This document shows positions 1-7,637 of a DNA stretch of 10,304 nt, in pieces. Under the pieces are notes generated by a model, which saw only the letters and a list, made by a program, of their open reading frames with translations, was not told the origin of the DNA and ran no database searches. Numbering within the stretch: position 1 is the stretch's first letter; each line of letters starts with the position of its first letter. The stretch spans positions 1 through 10,304 of the forward strand of contig CAYFJO010000397.1 in the NCBI GenBank assembly GCA_964343305.1. The letters run 5' to 3'. The translations under genes and the position numbers were made by a program. Source of the stretch: CAYFJO01 sp964343305 (GTDB lineage: Bacteria > Planctomycetota > Planctomycetia > Pirellulales > Pirellulaceae).

Positions 1-77
1 GAATTCGCAGGGCTCAAATTCTAAAGCGTTCCATTAACTGCGCCGGTCTCAATAGGAACGTGATTGCCTTGTTTTTT

Positions 78-160
78 GAAACGCAGAGGACGCAAAGTTA
101 CGCAAAGAAAAAAGCTGGATTCTTCTATATCTCTGCGCACCTCGGCGTCCTCTGCGTTTC
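78..160. repeat. Palindromic (inverted-repeat) element, 83 bp
   Basis: Positions 78-93 and 145-160 are perfect 16-bp inverted copies. The pairing continues inward with mismatches to about 107/131, so an RNA or single strand could fold into one long hairpin with its centre near 119. The arms consist of variations on a short CGCAGAGGACGC-like unit. No transposase or target-site duplication is visible. It looks like a dispersed REP/MITE-type sequence, but copy number cannot be seen here. The surrounding 1-280 stretch contains no reading frame with recognisable protein features; frames that cross it read straight through the repeat. A reading frame ends at base 24 and could be the tail of an upstream gene, but seven codons are too few to call. 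Confidence 0.6.
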
Positions 161-280
161 AAATTCTTCGACCTTGTTGGAATCGGCGGGTCCACGCCTG
201 CCGTGCTCGTGACCTTGTGGCATTTTTGTCTCAGCGTCACAATGCGCGGCCAGTAGAACATTTGAAATGGGAACGCGCGT

Positions 281-1270
281 GTGACATCAACTTCGTGGAA
301 TTTGAAAACGAAACTGATTCTTGTCGCCAAGCTCGTTATCTTTACACTCGTCGTGGCAGGCGTCTGGTTTACGATTTCTCGGGCGCTGGGTGAAATTGAA
401 AAGAAAGAATACTCGCTGGCCGATGTTGATTTTCGCTGGATCGTCGTTGCGGGCTTGGCATATCTGACGGGAACGTTGCCTTGTTGGGCGTTTTGGCATC
501 GGACTTTGTGGGCGATGGGACAGCAGCCGACTTTGTGGGAGTCGTTTCGGGCTTACTACATGAGTCACCTCGGAAAGTACGTGCCGGGCAAGGCGATGGT
601 CGTGGTCCTGCGCGCGGGTTGGATTCGGAGCGAGCGGACCGATACCACCGTGGCGGCGATCAGCGTGTTTGTCGAAGTGTTGACGTTCATGGCCGTGGCG
701 GCGTTTGTTGCTGGATTGATCCTTTGCATTTGGTATCCGAGCAACGTGATTTTTTTGATTCTGGCCGTGGGATTGATGGTCGCTGCTGGTGCTCCGACGG
801 CACCGCCTGTTATGCGGTTTGCGATTCGGCTGTTGCGAGTTGGCAGGATCAATCCCGATGTGGAAACGGCGCTCGACGGTTTGAACTACCGATTGACGAT
901 TTCCGGCTGGATCACCATCGCCGGAGGATGGTTTATTCTCGGCGGGTCGCTGTGGTGCACGCTGGCGGCCTTGCCAGGTGTGCAGCCGTCGTTTGAACAT
1001 TTGCCGTTGCTGGTCGCTTGTTTGGCGCTCAGCACGGTGGCTGGTTTTGTGTCGATGTTACCGGGTGGGATCGGAGTGCGTGAATATGTTGCGATGGAAA
1101 TCCTGCAGTACTTGGGTTACAAGGCGTTGCCAGCCGCGATTGCCGTCATTGTGCTTCGACTTGCTTGGTTGCTGTCGGAAGCGACGATTTTGGTTATTCT
1201 CTATTTGATATCCCTAATACGGCATGAAAAACCACGAGAGGAGAAATTACAAATAGCAAAAGACAAATAA
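281..1270 (+). CDS. UPF0104 / lysylphosphatidylglycerol synthase-type transmembrane protein
   Basis: A 329-residue integral membrane protein of the LPG-synthase transmembrane-domain (UPF0104) family, without the cytoplasmic aminoacyl-transferase domain found in MprF. Hydrophobic segments lie at about residues 11-31, 53-73, 126-150, 155-172, 207-228, 240-260 and 283-311. Two family hallmarks are visible: GKYVPGK at 98-104 and PGGIGVRE at 261-268. Members of this family often sit beside glycosyltransferases and are suspected of moving or handling lipid-linked substrates; that role is inferred here from the two genes that follow. The start is GTG at 281, with no convincing Shine-Dalgarno sequence; TTG at 302 is an alternative. 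About the last nine residues and the stop codon lie inside the left arm of the palindrome at 1243-1376, so the charged tail may be a product of repeat insertion. The family call is fairly sure; the biochemical role is not. Confidence 0.85.
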   Translation: MTSTSWNLKTKLILVAKLVIFTLVVAGVWFTISRALGEIEKKEYSLADVDFRWIVVAGLAYLTGTLPCWAFWHRTLWAMGQQPTLWESFRAYYMSHLGKYVPGKAMVVVLRAGWIRSERTDTTVAAISVFVEVLTFMAVAAFVAGLILCIWYPSNVIFLILAVGLMVAAGAPTAPPVMRFAIRLLRVGRINPDVETALDGLNYRLTISGWITIAGGWFILGGSLWCTLAALPGVQPSFEHLPLLVACLALSTVAGFVSMLPGGIGVREYVAMEILQYLGYKALPAAIAVIVLRLAWLLSEATILVILYLISLIRHEKPREEKLQIAKDK

Positions 1271-1376
1271 CAAACAAATCCCAAATTCCAAATTCGAATC
1301 TTCAAACAGGTTTTTGGATTTTTGAGTTTTGGGTTTGGAATTTGTTTGTGATTTGTTTCTTGTAATTTGAGATTTC
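1243..1376. repeat. 134-bp AT-rich imperfect palindrome between two envelope genes
   Basis: The left arm (1243-1309) and right arm (1310-1376) are reverse complements at about three quarters of positions, with no indels and almost no loop. Several mismatches would be G-U wobbles in RNA. The sequence is built from short A-rich words of the CAAATCCCAAATTCC kind on the left and their complements on the right. It contains the last codons and stop of the upstream gene and ends 8 bases before the ATG of the glycosyltransferase gene. In an mRNA spanning both genes it would form a very long hairpin that could protect, attenuate or terminate. There is no transposase and no flanking duplication that I can see. 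Probably a non-autonomous dispersed element. Confidence 0.75.
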
Positions 1377-1384
1377 CAACGCTC

Positions 1385-2359
1385 ATGTTGTCCACCGTCA
1401 TTCCCGTCTATAACGAGGCCGAGAGCCTAGAAGCGCTGCACGAAGAATTGAGCGGCGTTGCCGAAGAGCACGGCTACCAGCTCGACATCGTCTTCGTCGA
1501 CGACGGTTCGACGGACGAATCTTGGGACATGATCGAGCGGTTGGCCGAAAAGGATTCGCGAATTCGCGGCATTCGCTTTCGTCGAAATTTTGGCAAAGCG
1601 GCGGCGTTGAGCGCGGGCTTTGAAGCGGCTCGCGGCGAGATTGTGTTCACGCTGGATGCCGACTTGCAGGACGATCCGTCGGAGATGCCCCGTTTTTTAG
1701 AAGAAATGGAAAACGGGCACGATGTCGTGAGTGGTTGGAAAAAGGTGCGGCACGATCCGATTCACAAGACGCTTCCATCGAAAATCTTCAACGGGCTCGT
1801 ATCGTGGACGACGGGCGTCAAGTTGCACGATCACAATTGTGGCTTCAAATGCTACCGTCGCGAGATCTTTGACGAGGTGCGCTTATATGGCGAACTGCAT
1901 CGCTTTGTGCCGGTGCTAGCCAATGCTCGTGGTTGGAAGGTGGGCGAGGTGGTGGTCAATCATCGCGCACGACAATACGGCCAGTCCAAATATGGCTTCC
2001 GGCGTTTCGTCAAAGGGTTTCTTGATTTGATGACGGTTTATTTTCTGACTGGTTTCGACCAGCGGCCGCAACACATGTTGGGCACGGTTGGGATCGGATC
2101 GTTTTGTTTCGGATTGTTTGGATTGGTCTACATGGCCGCCTATTGGTGCATCAAAGTGGGATACGACATTCCAGATGAAGTCATGAAGCCACTGCATCAA
2201 CGGCCCCTTGTGATTTATTCCATGGGCGCGCTGCTGCTCGGCGCTCAGTTGATGTCGATCGGTTTTTTGGCCGAATTGATGACTGCTTATTTTGGACGCG
2301 AACACGTTACTTATTCCGTCAGACAACGAATCGGCGATGAAGATGACGCCAGCGGATGA
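1385..2359 (+). CDS. GtrB/DPM1-like glycosyltransferase (GT2) with two membrane helices
   Basis: A 324-residue enzyme expected to transfer a sugar from a nucleotide sugar to polyprenyl phosphate at the cytoplasmic face of the membrane. The GT-A domain occupies about residues 1-215. It shows IPVYNE (6-11), the nucleotide-binding VDDGSTD (38-44), the metal-binding DADLQDDP (91-98), an NCGFKCYRRE stretch (151-160) and RQYGQSKYG (196-204). All are typical of the DPM1/GtrB/ArnC branch. Two hydrophobic helices follow at about 236-256 and 275-297, the GtrB-type arrangement. ATG at 1385 is chosen because the first strand of the GT fold begins at once; the in-frame TTG at 1367 lies inside the palindrome. 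No Shine-Dalgarno sequence is visible. The 3' end overlaps the next gene by 23 bp. The sugar (glucose, mannose, aminoarabinose or other) cannot be told from sequence. Confidence 0.92.
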   Translation: MLSTVIPVYNEAESLEALHEELSGVAEEHGYQLDIVFVDDGSTDESWDMIERLAEKDSRIRGIRFRRNFGKAAALSAGFEAARGEIVFTLDADLQDDPSEMPRFLEEMENGHDVVSGWKKVRHDPIHKTLPSKIFNGLVSWTTGVKLHDHNCGFKCYRREIFDEVRLYGELHRFVPVLANARGWKVGEVVVNHRARQYGQSKYGFRRFVKGFLDLMTVYFLTGFDQRPQHMLGTVGIGSFCFGLFGLVYMAAYWCIKVGYDIPDEVMKPLHQRPLVIYSMGALLLGAQLMSIGFLAELMTAYFGREHVTYSVRQRIGDEDDASG

Positions 2360-4046
2360 TCCAACTCGCCAACTTCGCCCCGCGATTTATTGGCTGCTAA
2401 TCCTGACGTCGACGTTTGCAATGGTGGGACGTGTGTTGACGGTGAACGGCCGGACCAATCGCACGCCGTTCTTAAGCGCCAACGACATCAGCCGTTGGTG
2501 TACGATCCGATCGCTGGTTGATCACGGCACGTATGTTATCGACCCAGTAATTTTCAACTCTCACACGGGCCAGCACGACCATCCGCTGTGGCACACGATC
2601 GACAAAGTTCGCCATCGCAGCCACGACGGTCGCGAACATTTTTATTCGAGCAAGCCGCCGCTGTTGCCAACGATGCTGGCGGCGGAATACTGGGTGATTC
2701 AAAAGCTGACTGGCGCGACGTTGTGGGGCAATCCGTTTTACGTCGGCCGATTGATGCTGATCACGAGCAACGTGTTGCCGATGGTGTTGTATTTCGTGCT
2801 GATGATGCGGTTGGTCGAGCGCTATGGACGGACGGATTGGGGGCGCACGTTTGTGATGGCCTGCGTCACGTGGGGCACGTTTTTGACGACTTTTTCTGTG
2901 ACGCTGAATAACCACCTTCCCGCGGCGATCAGCGCGACGATCGCGATCAGTGCGACGTTGGCCATTTGGTACGACGGCAAAAAAGAATGGTGGCTGTTCG
3001 CGCTCGCCGGTGTCTTTTCGGCCTTCACAGCCGCCAATGAATTGCCAGCACTGTCATTCCTTGTTGCGACCGGATTCTTGCTGCTGCTCAAAGCGCCAAA
3101 GCAAACTTTGCTTGCGTTCACACCCGCGGCAGCGACTGTCATCGTTGCGTTCTTCTACACAACTTGGCTTGCTCACGAAAGCTTGCGCCCACCGTACATG
3201 CACCGCAAAGACGGTGCTCTGATTGCGATGGTCTCGGTTGGCATGACGAGTCCCAACGAAGCAACTTTGCACGAAGCTCATCGTGTTCGAATTAAGAAGC
3301 TAACCAATGGCGCCGTCGATTTATCGCCCGAAACGCAAATCACTGGTGCTCCAGTTTTGTCGAGTTCAAACAAATTGAGTCTTGCACGATGGGTCATCTA
3401 CGATCCAGTGAATCAAAAAAGGTATGCGGCCATCGGACTCGATCAAATACTCGAGCTTTCGATAGAACTTCGCGAGTGGGACAACTGGTACGAATACGAA
3501 GGCAGTCATTGGATCGACCGGCAAATCAAGGGCGACGAAGTGGAAGAAAGTCGCGCCGCCTATGCGTTTCATGTCATCGCTGGGCATCACGGCATTTTTT
3601 CTTTGACGCCGATTTGGATTTTGACGTTGATTGGGCTTGGGGTTTTGGTTGTTGGATCTGATGGAGAGGCCAGTCCGTTGGCGAAGGTCTATACGCCGCT
3701 CGACAAATGGCGCGGCGGGAGCAGTGACGATCGAGATTATCAACTTCGTACCTTCGCTCTCATGGTGATCGCATTATCGATCGTGGTTGTTTCGTTTTAC
3801 CTTGCCCGGCCGCTTGCCGATAGAAACTATGGGGGCAACACGAGCGGATTGCGATGGCTGTTCTGGTTCACGCCGATGTGGTTGACTTGCATGATCCCTG
3901 CGGCGGATCGGATGGCATCGTGCCGCAAGTGCCAAGTAGTTGGTTGGTGCTTGCTAGCACTCAGCGTGTTATCGGCCAGTTACGCGAGTCTCAATCCGTG
4001 GGTGAAGCCTTGGATTGCGACGTATCTCGACTATTTAGACCAGTAG
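2337..4046 (+). CDS. Polytopic membrane protein, candidate GT-C glycosyltransferase
   Basis: A 569-residue membrane protein. An N-terminal helix (about 15-35) is followed by a long hydrophilic loop. That loop carries SANDISRWCTIRSL (47-60), with an acidic residue at position 50 where GT-C enzymes keep a catalytic Asp, and then FYSSKPPLLP (102-111), like the KPP motif of ArnT/PMT-type transferases. Further helices lie at about 137-160, 168-188, 193-212, 217-252 and 258-278. A second large soluble segment spans about 280-418. HHGIFSLTPI (417-426), helices at 424-440 and 472-490, NYGGNTSGLRW (497-507), and helices near 508-521 and 534-550 complete it. The YGG...GLRW stretch resembles GT39-like proteins. 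ATG 2337 gives a short cytoplasmic N-terminus and a 23-bp overlap with the upstream transferase gene, suggesting coupled translation; ATG 2343 is an alternative. It may use the lipid-linked sugar made by its neighbour. Coding status is firm; the enzymatic call is an inference from topology and short motifs. Confidence 0.8.
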   Translation: MKMTPADDPTRQLRPAIYWLLILTSTFAMVGRVLTVNGRTNRTPFLSANDISRWCTIRSLVDHGTYVIDPVIFNSHTGQHDHPLWHTIDKVRHRSHDGREHFYSSKPPLLPTMLAAEYWVIQKLTGATLWGNPFYVGRLMLITSNVLPMVLYFVLMMRLVERYGRTDWGRTFVMACVTWGTFLTTFSVTLNNHLPAAISATIAISATLAIWYDGKKEWWLFALAGVFSAFTAANELPALSFLVATGFLLLLKAPKQTLLAFTPAAATVIVAFFYTTWLAHESLRPPYMHRKDGALIAMVSVGMTSPNEATLHEAHRVRIKKLTNGAVDLSPETQITGAPVLSSSNKLSLARWVIYDPVNQKRYAAIGLDQILELSIELREWDNWYEYEGSHWIDRQIKGDEVEESRAAYAFHVIAGHHGIFSLTPIWILTLIGLGVLVVGSDGEASPLAKVYTPLDKWRGGSSDDRDYQLRTFALMVIALSIVVVSFYLARPLADRNYGGNTSGLRWLFWFTPMWLTCMIPAADRMASCRKCQVVGWCLLALSVLSASYASLNPWVKPWIATYLDYLDQ

Positions 4047-4107
4047 GATGGGACCATTATCCCGTCCAAGGTGACTGGCTGGCTTGGTCGGGACTGTGGT
4101 CCCAACC
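4046..4107 (+). repeat. Two tandem hairpins just after the membrane-protein gene
   Basis: The first stem pairs 4046-4052 (GGATGGG) with 4061-4067 (CCCGTCC), 7 bp with one G-U, around an 8-nt loop, and begins at the last base of the stop codon. The second pairs 4086-4094 with 4099-4107 (GTCCCAACC), 9 positions with one mismatch, around a 4-nt loop. Neither is followed by a T tract, so they do not look like a classical intrinsic terminator. They share the GGGAC/GTCCC theme, which suggests a repeat family or an mRNA 3'-end stabiliser. The rest of the gap to 4245 shows nothing I can name. Confidence 0.45.
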
Positions 4108-4244
4108 TTACGAGTCCTGCCGACGTGAAATCAAGGTTGCACGAAATCCCCAAGTTGCCGATCATTACCCACCAGCAAGATGACGCTGCCAACTAGCTGA
4201 CAGCGGAGTACTCCCGCCACTCTTCGACTCAGATACGGAAATCA

Positions 4245-4251
4245 AAAGGAG
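4245..4251 (+). promoter_or_regulatory. Shine-Dalgarno site for the cyclophilin lipoprotein
   Basis: AAAGGAG at 4245-4251 is one of the few clear ribosome binding sites in the window. It lies only 2 bases before the ATG at 4254 but 8 bases before the ATG at 4260, so it favours 4260 as the start. Confidence 0.7.
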
Positions 4252-4259
4252 TCATGGAC

Positions 4260-5054
4260 ATGAAGTCTACGACCAAATGGATTTGGATTCTCGCCATTGC
4301 ACTTGCTCCTATTTTGACCACAGGTTGTGGATCCGGCGCATCAACGGATGGAGTCCCCGACGCGAATATCAACGCCAAAGGCGAAGGCGACACAAAAGAA
4401 ACGGACGGAGACAATGGTTTCAGTAACGAAGGCCCCGTTTCGCTACGGGCAGACAACTTGTCCAGCATGTCGCCCGCCAAAGTGGCCGGAAAGCCAACTC
4501 GCACGATCGTTATCAAGACAAATCTGGGCGACATCACCGTCGAACTAAACCGCGCGAAAGCCCGTCGCACAGTCGATCATTTCCTGGATAATTATGTCGA
4601 CCTGAGTTTTTACGACGGCACTGTTTTTCACTACGTCCAAGACGGCGCGATGGTCATCGGCGGTGGCTTCGACACGGATCTAAAAGAAAAACCGCATCGC
4701 CACGAAGTCGGCTATGAAGGCGACAACGGTTTGAAAAACGTGCGCGGTACGATCGCTATGAATCGTCATCCTGATTTGCACAACAGCGCCACGTGCCAGT
4801 TCTTCTTTAATCTGACGGACAACCCAAGTTTCGATCATGTCGCGGATCAATCAAAGGAATCAATCGATACATCACGAGAGTTCCCGACCGAATTCGAAGA
4901 CAAGACGAAGTATGGCTACACCGTCTTCGGCAAAGTGACCGCCGGCATAGAAATTGTCGACCAAATCGGCAAAGTCAACGTCCACGACACGGCCAACTTC
5001 GTCAGCACGCCTGTGACGCCGGTCATCATTGAATCGATCCGCCGCGTCGAGTGA
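4260..5054 (+). CDS. Cyclophilin-type peptidyl-prolyl isomerase-like lipoprotein
   Basis: A 264-residue exported protein with a cyclophilin domain. Residues 1-22 form a signal peptide ending in TTG before Cys23, a permissible but non-ideal lipobox because position -3 is Thr. A low-complexity Gly/Asp/Glu-rich linker runs to about residue 78. The cyclophilin fold follows at about 82-262: TNLGDITVEL (87-96), FHYV (123-126), MVIGGGF (131-137), NGLKNVRGTIAMNR (156-169), SATCQFFFNLTDN (176-188) and YGYTVFGKV (218-226). These line up closely with E. coli PpiA. An insertion of about 15-20 residues (about 195-216) lies between the NPSFDH and YGYTVFGKV segments. The position equivalent to the catalytic Arg of FHR is Tyr125, and the Gln of the FMIQGGG motif is Ile134, so isomerase activity may be weak or absent; Gln180 and Phe182 are kept. 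Likely a periplasmic or membrane-anchored fold helper or peptide-binding protein. It is a stand-alone gene with its own Shine-Dalgarno site, convergent with the receptor gene. Confidence 0.9.
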   Translation: MKSTTKWIWILAIALAPILTTGCGSGASTDGVPDANINAKGEGDTKETDGDNGFSNEGPVSLRADNLSSMSPAKVAGKPTRTIVIKTNLGDITVELNRAKARRTVDHFLDNYVDLSFYDGTVFHYVQDGAMVIGGGFDTDLKEKPHRHEVGYEGDNGLKNVRGTIAMNRHPDLHNSATCQFFFNLTDNPSFDHVADQSKESIDTSREFPTEFEDKTKYGYTVFGKVTAGIEIVDQIGKVNVHDTANFVSTPVTPVIIESIRRVE

Positions 5055-5282
5055 GCCGAAAATGGCTAAATTCTGCATTCAACTTTTTGTGCTCTTTGCG
5101 CCAGACGATCTCAATGAAATTGAAGGCAAAGCCGCCGTTGATAGAATTGCATGTAGGATGCGAATGACATCATGTGTCCATGTGATTGAAACCAAGATCA
5201 AGGTCGACAGAGTTTTTTGGGATCAAGTCTTTCCCATCTACTTGCCCATTTACTGCACTTACCGCTAGAGTTTCAGCATTCA

Positions 5283-7466
5283 TTATCGCTCGCACGTGTA
5301 ACCAAACCGCGCCGTGAACCCAGTGCCGAGTATGCCCGAACCGTGTACTTGATACGGTTGATCGGTGATGTTCTCCAGGCTCAAGCTCACGCGATGCCGA
5401 TTGGTTTGGCCGAAGGTGCGACCCATCCTTAGATTAAGCGTGGCGAAGCCAGGCGTGCCGCCGAGGGGGATTCTTTCATCGGTTACGTCGCGGACCGTAT
5501 CGAGGCGGTTTTGGTGGCGCGACATCCAGGTGTAGATGGCGAAGTAACTTCTCAAACGCGGGTCACGCCAGCGCAGGCCGAAGATGCCTTGTGGCGGGGG
5601 AACGCGGCTGAGCGGCGCGCCAGTGACCATGTTGCGGCCGTAAGTATACCAGAAATTGCCGTACATCGACCAGCCGTTTTGCAGCAGATACTCGCCGTCC
5701 ATCTCGAGGCCTTGGATGTACGAGTCCTGATTCGCAGTGCCGAAATTGTTCGGGGCGTTGGCGACCGACACCATGTTCTCTTGCAGATCGGTCCAGTAGA
5801 CGTATGTTTGGGTTCGCAGCCGATCGGAGTCGGTCTTCAGGCCGATTTCGTAAGTAATCGATCGTTCGGGAATGAGGCCGAGACTGGGGACGCTTTGGCC
5901 GTTTTGCAGCACGTTCGGATTGTTCGCCATCAAGTCGTCGAGGTTCGGTGCACGAAAGCCTTCGGAGATCGAGCCGACAAGATGCAGGGCTGGGTTGATT
6001 TCGTACACAAAGCCAACTTGTCCGACCCAATCGCGGAAGTTCGTCTTGAGAAAGACGGGCTGGCCGGAAAACGATGGTGTTCCGCCAGTGTCGATTAACT
6101 CGTAGCGAACGCCAGCCACCGCATCGAGCCGATCGGTCAACGCGACGTCCCAATTGATGAACGCACCGATACGTTCGTAGTACGCATCGTCCGGCACGAT
6201 CAATCCTGTGCCGACCGAACGCGAATCGACATCGTCGTGATACCAATCGACGCCAGTCGTCCATTTACCGAATTGATCGAGGTCCCGCGTCGCGACAACA
6301 TTGATGCCAGTCGTTTCGACGTCCGTCTCTTGGATGCGAGCGGTCGGCACGCCGCGGACGAGGATTTCGCGTTGGCGATGGTACGAGCCGGTGATGGTTA
6401 TCGCGTCGAAGCAGCCACCGCCCAGCGGATCGAGCGCCTGGTAGCGAATGTAAGCGAGGTCGCGTTGTTGAGGCATGAAGAATCGTGCGCTGCCGAGCGT
6501 GTTCAGCCCGCCGCGATCGAGCGGGAAACCGGGGAACTTGTCGCTGCGGATGACGTCGTCTTGTTCGTGGTGTTGGATGGCGACAGTCAGCATCGAATCC
6601 TGGGTCAACAGGAAATTCATTTTCACATCGCCCGCATGTTGCTGATAGTTGGTGCCTGGTTGTCGGCCAAACGCGCCGAATCCCGTGTCGAGGTCGCGGA
6701 CATTCATGAAGCTGCCGCCGGCGAATGCGCCGACGTTGCCAACCCAGCCTTCAACATTCATGCGACTGTAAGGCGAACCGTTCGACGTGTTGTAATACTG
6801 CGTGAACTGGTGGCTCGAATAATCGCCGTGAAACAGTCCCCAATGGGAATCGGGCCCACGAGTCACAACGTTGATCACACCGCCAATGGCGTCGGAGCCC
6901 CATTGCACCGATCCTTGGCCACGCAGCACTTCGACGTGGTCCACCATGCCGGGATCGATGGTGTTGAAATATTGATTTGGGCCGCGGCGAAAGAACGAGT
7001 TGTTGAGGCGAATGCCGTCGACCAAGACCAGCACTTGCTGGCCGGTCAAGCCGCGGACAAACGGCGACGCTTGTCCAGCGGCGGTCGCTTGCATGAGCAC
7101 GCCCACTTCGTTTTGCAGCGAGTGAAACATGTCCGGAGCTTGCTTTTCGACAAGCGATTGGCGCGTTGTGATCGAGGCGGCAAACGGCGTATCGAACAGC
7201 GATTTTTGATTTCGCAAGATACCGGTATTGTCCGATAATTCACCACGTTGTCCGAAATTCAAATTCGAAAGCGACGGGAAACTGTCCGTCAAATCAAACG
7301 TGATCGATGGCCCAGGCGAGGTGACTTCGATTTCGGGAAGCGGCTCTTGAGCGGGCGGCTGTACGACGACCGGCGGCAAAGTTCCCCCCGGCTGTTCGCC
7401 CTCTTGAGACGCAGCGACAGAAAACAACACAACGACAAACAAACACGCAAGAATCCGTTGGTACAT
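5283..7466 (-). CDS. TonB-dependent outer-membrane receptor
   Basis: A 727-residue receptor that would import a scarce ligand across the outer membrane using energy from TonB. A signal peptide spans about residues 1-20 (MYQRILACLFVVVLFSVAAS). A Pro-rich stretch follows, then EIEVTSP (45-51), a plausible TonB box. The plug domain is at about 90-205 and includes RGLTGQQVLVLVDGIRLNN (138-156), VEVLRGQGSVQWGSDAIGGV (178-197) and INVVTRG. The remainder is an alternating-strand barrel with GFRAPNLDDL and, near the end, ENITDQPYQVHGSG (698-711). HGSG near the C-terminus recalls haem/siderophore-type receptors, but the ligand cannot be assigned. ATG 7466 is chosen because the signal peptide begins there; the frame extends upstream to a TTG at 7526. 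The last residues are YTCER instead of the usual terminal aromatic residue. Divergent from tonB, which supports a shared function. Confidence 0.93.
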   Translation of the reverse strand: MYQRILACLFVVVLFSVAASQEGEQPGGTLPPVVVQPPAQEPLPEIEVTSPGPSITFDLTDSFPSLSNLNFGQRGELSDNTGILRNQKSLFDTPFAASITTRQSLVEKQAPDMFHSLQNEVGVLMQATAAGQASPFVRGLTGQQVLVLVDGIRLNNSFFRRGPNQYFNTIDPGMVDHVEVLRGQGSVQWGSDAIGGVINVVTRGPDSHWGLFHGDYSSHQFTQYYNTSNGSPYSRMNVEGWVGNVGAFAGGSFMNVRDLDTGFGAFGRQPGTNYQQHAGDVKMNFLLTQDSMLTVAIQHHEQDDVIRSDKFPGFPLDRGGLNTLGSARFFMPQQRDLAYIRYQALDPLGGGCFDAITITGSYHRQREILVRGVPTARIQETDVETTGINVVATRDLDQFGKWTTGVDWYHDDVDSRSVGTGLIVPDDAYYERIGAFINWDVALTDRLDAVAGVRYELIDTGGTPSFSGQPVFLKTNFRDWVGQVGFVYEINPALHLVGSISEGFRAPNLDDLMANNPNVLQNGQSVPSLGLIPERSITYEIGLKTDSDRLRTQTYVYWTDLQENMVSVANAPNNFGTANQDSYIQGLEMDGEYLLQNGWSMYGNFWYTYGRNMVTGAPLSRVPPPQGIFGLRWRDPRLRSYFAIYTWMSRHQNRLDTVRDVTDERIPLGGTPGFATLNLRMGRTFGQTNRHRVSLSLENITDQPYQVHGSGILGTGFTARFGYTCER

Positions 7467-7637
7467 GCTTAGTAGAATCCGTTCAAGGCGGCGCGTTTTG
7501 CGTGGACGCCCGATGCTAGTTCGCAAGCCACGCCGCGATTTTCCATACTTATGTTGTTATCGATTGCTGGAAAACGAACGATAAGCCGCCATTGAGTTCG
7601 TCGCGTGATGCCAATCACACGTGAATGAGGGGTGTCG

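Noticed and set aside
1..6. Window begins exactly with an EcoRI site (GAATTC)
   Set aside because: It could mark a clone end, but the same hexamer also occurs inside the window (near 1559), and nothing else supports a vector junction.
64..393. A 109-codon + strand frame near the left edge
   Set aside because: It reads through the palindrome at 78-160 and into the start of the UPF0104 gene in another frame, with no protein features.
287..1000. A 237-codon - strand frame opposite the UPF0104 gene
   Set aside because: Rich in Arg/His/Gln/Pro, with no domain, opposite a clear membrane protein.
5062..5268. A possible 68-residue protein in the gap between the cyclophilin and receptor genes
   Set aside because: No ribosome binding site, no domain and no supporting context. 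It lies between convergent genes, where chance frames are common.
5511..6098. A 195-codon + strand frame inside the receptor region
   Set aside because: Same reason: antisense to the barrel, with no recognisable protein features.
6237..7238. A 333-codon open frame on the + strand opposite the receptor gene
   Set aside because: It is antisense to the well-supported plug and barrel coding sequence. Its product has no signal, domain or sensible composition, so it is a codon-bias shadow.
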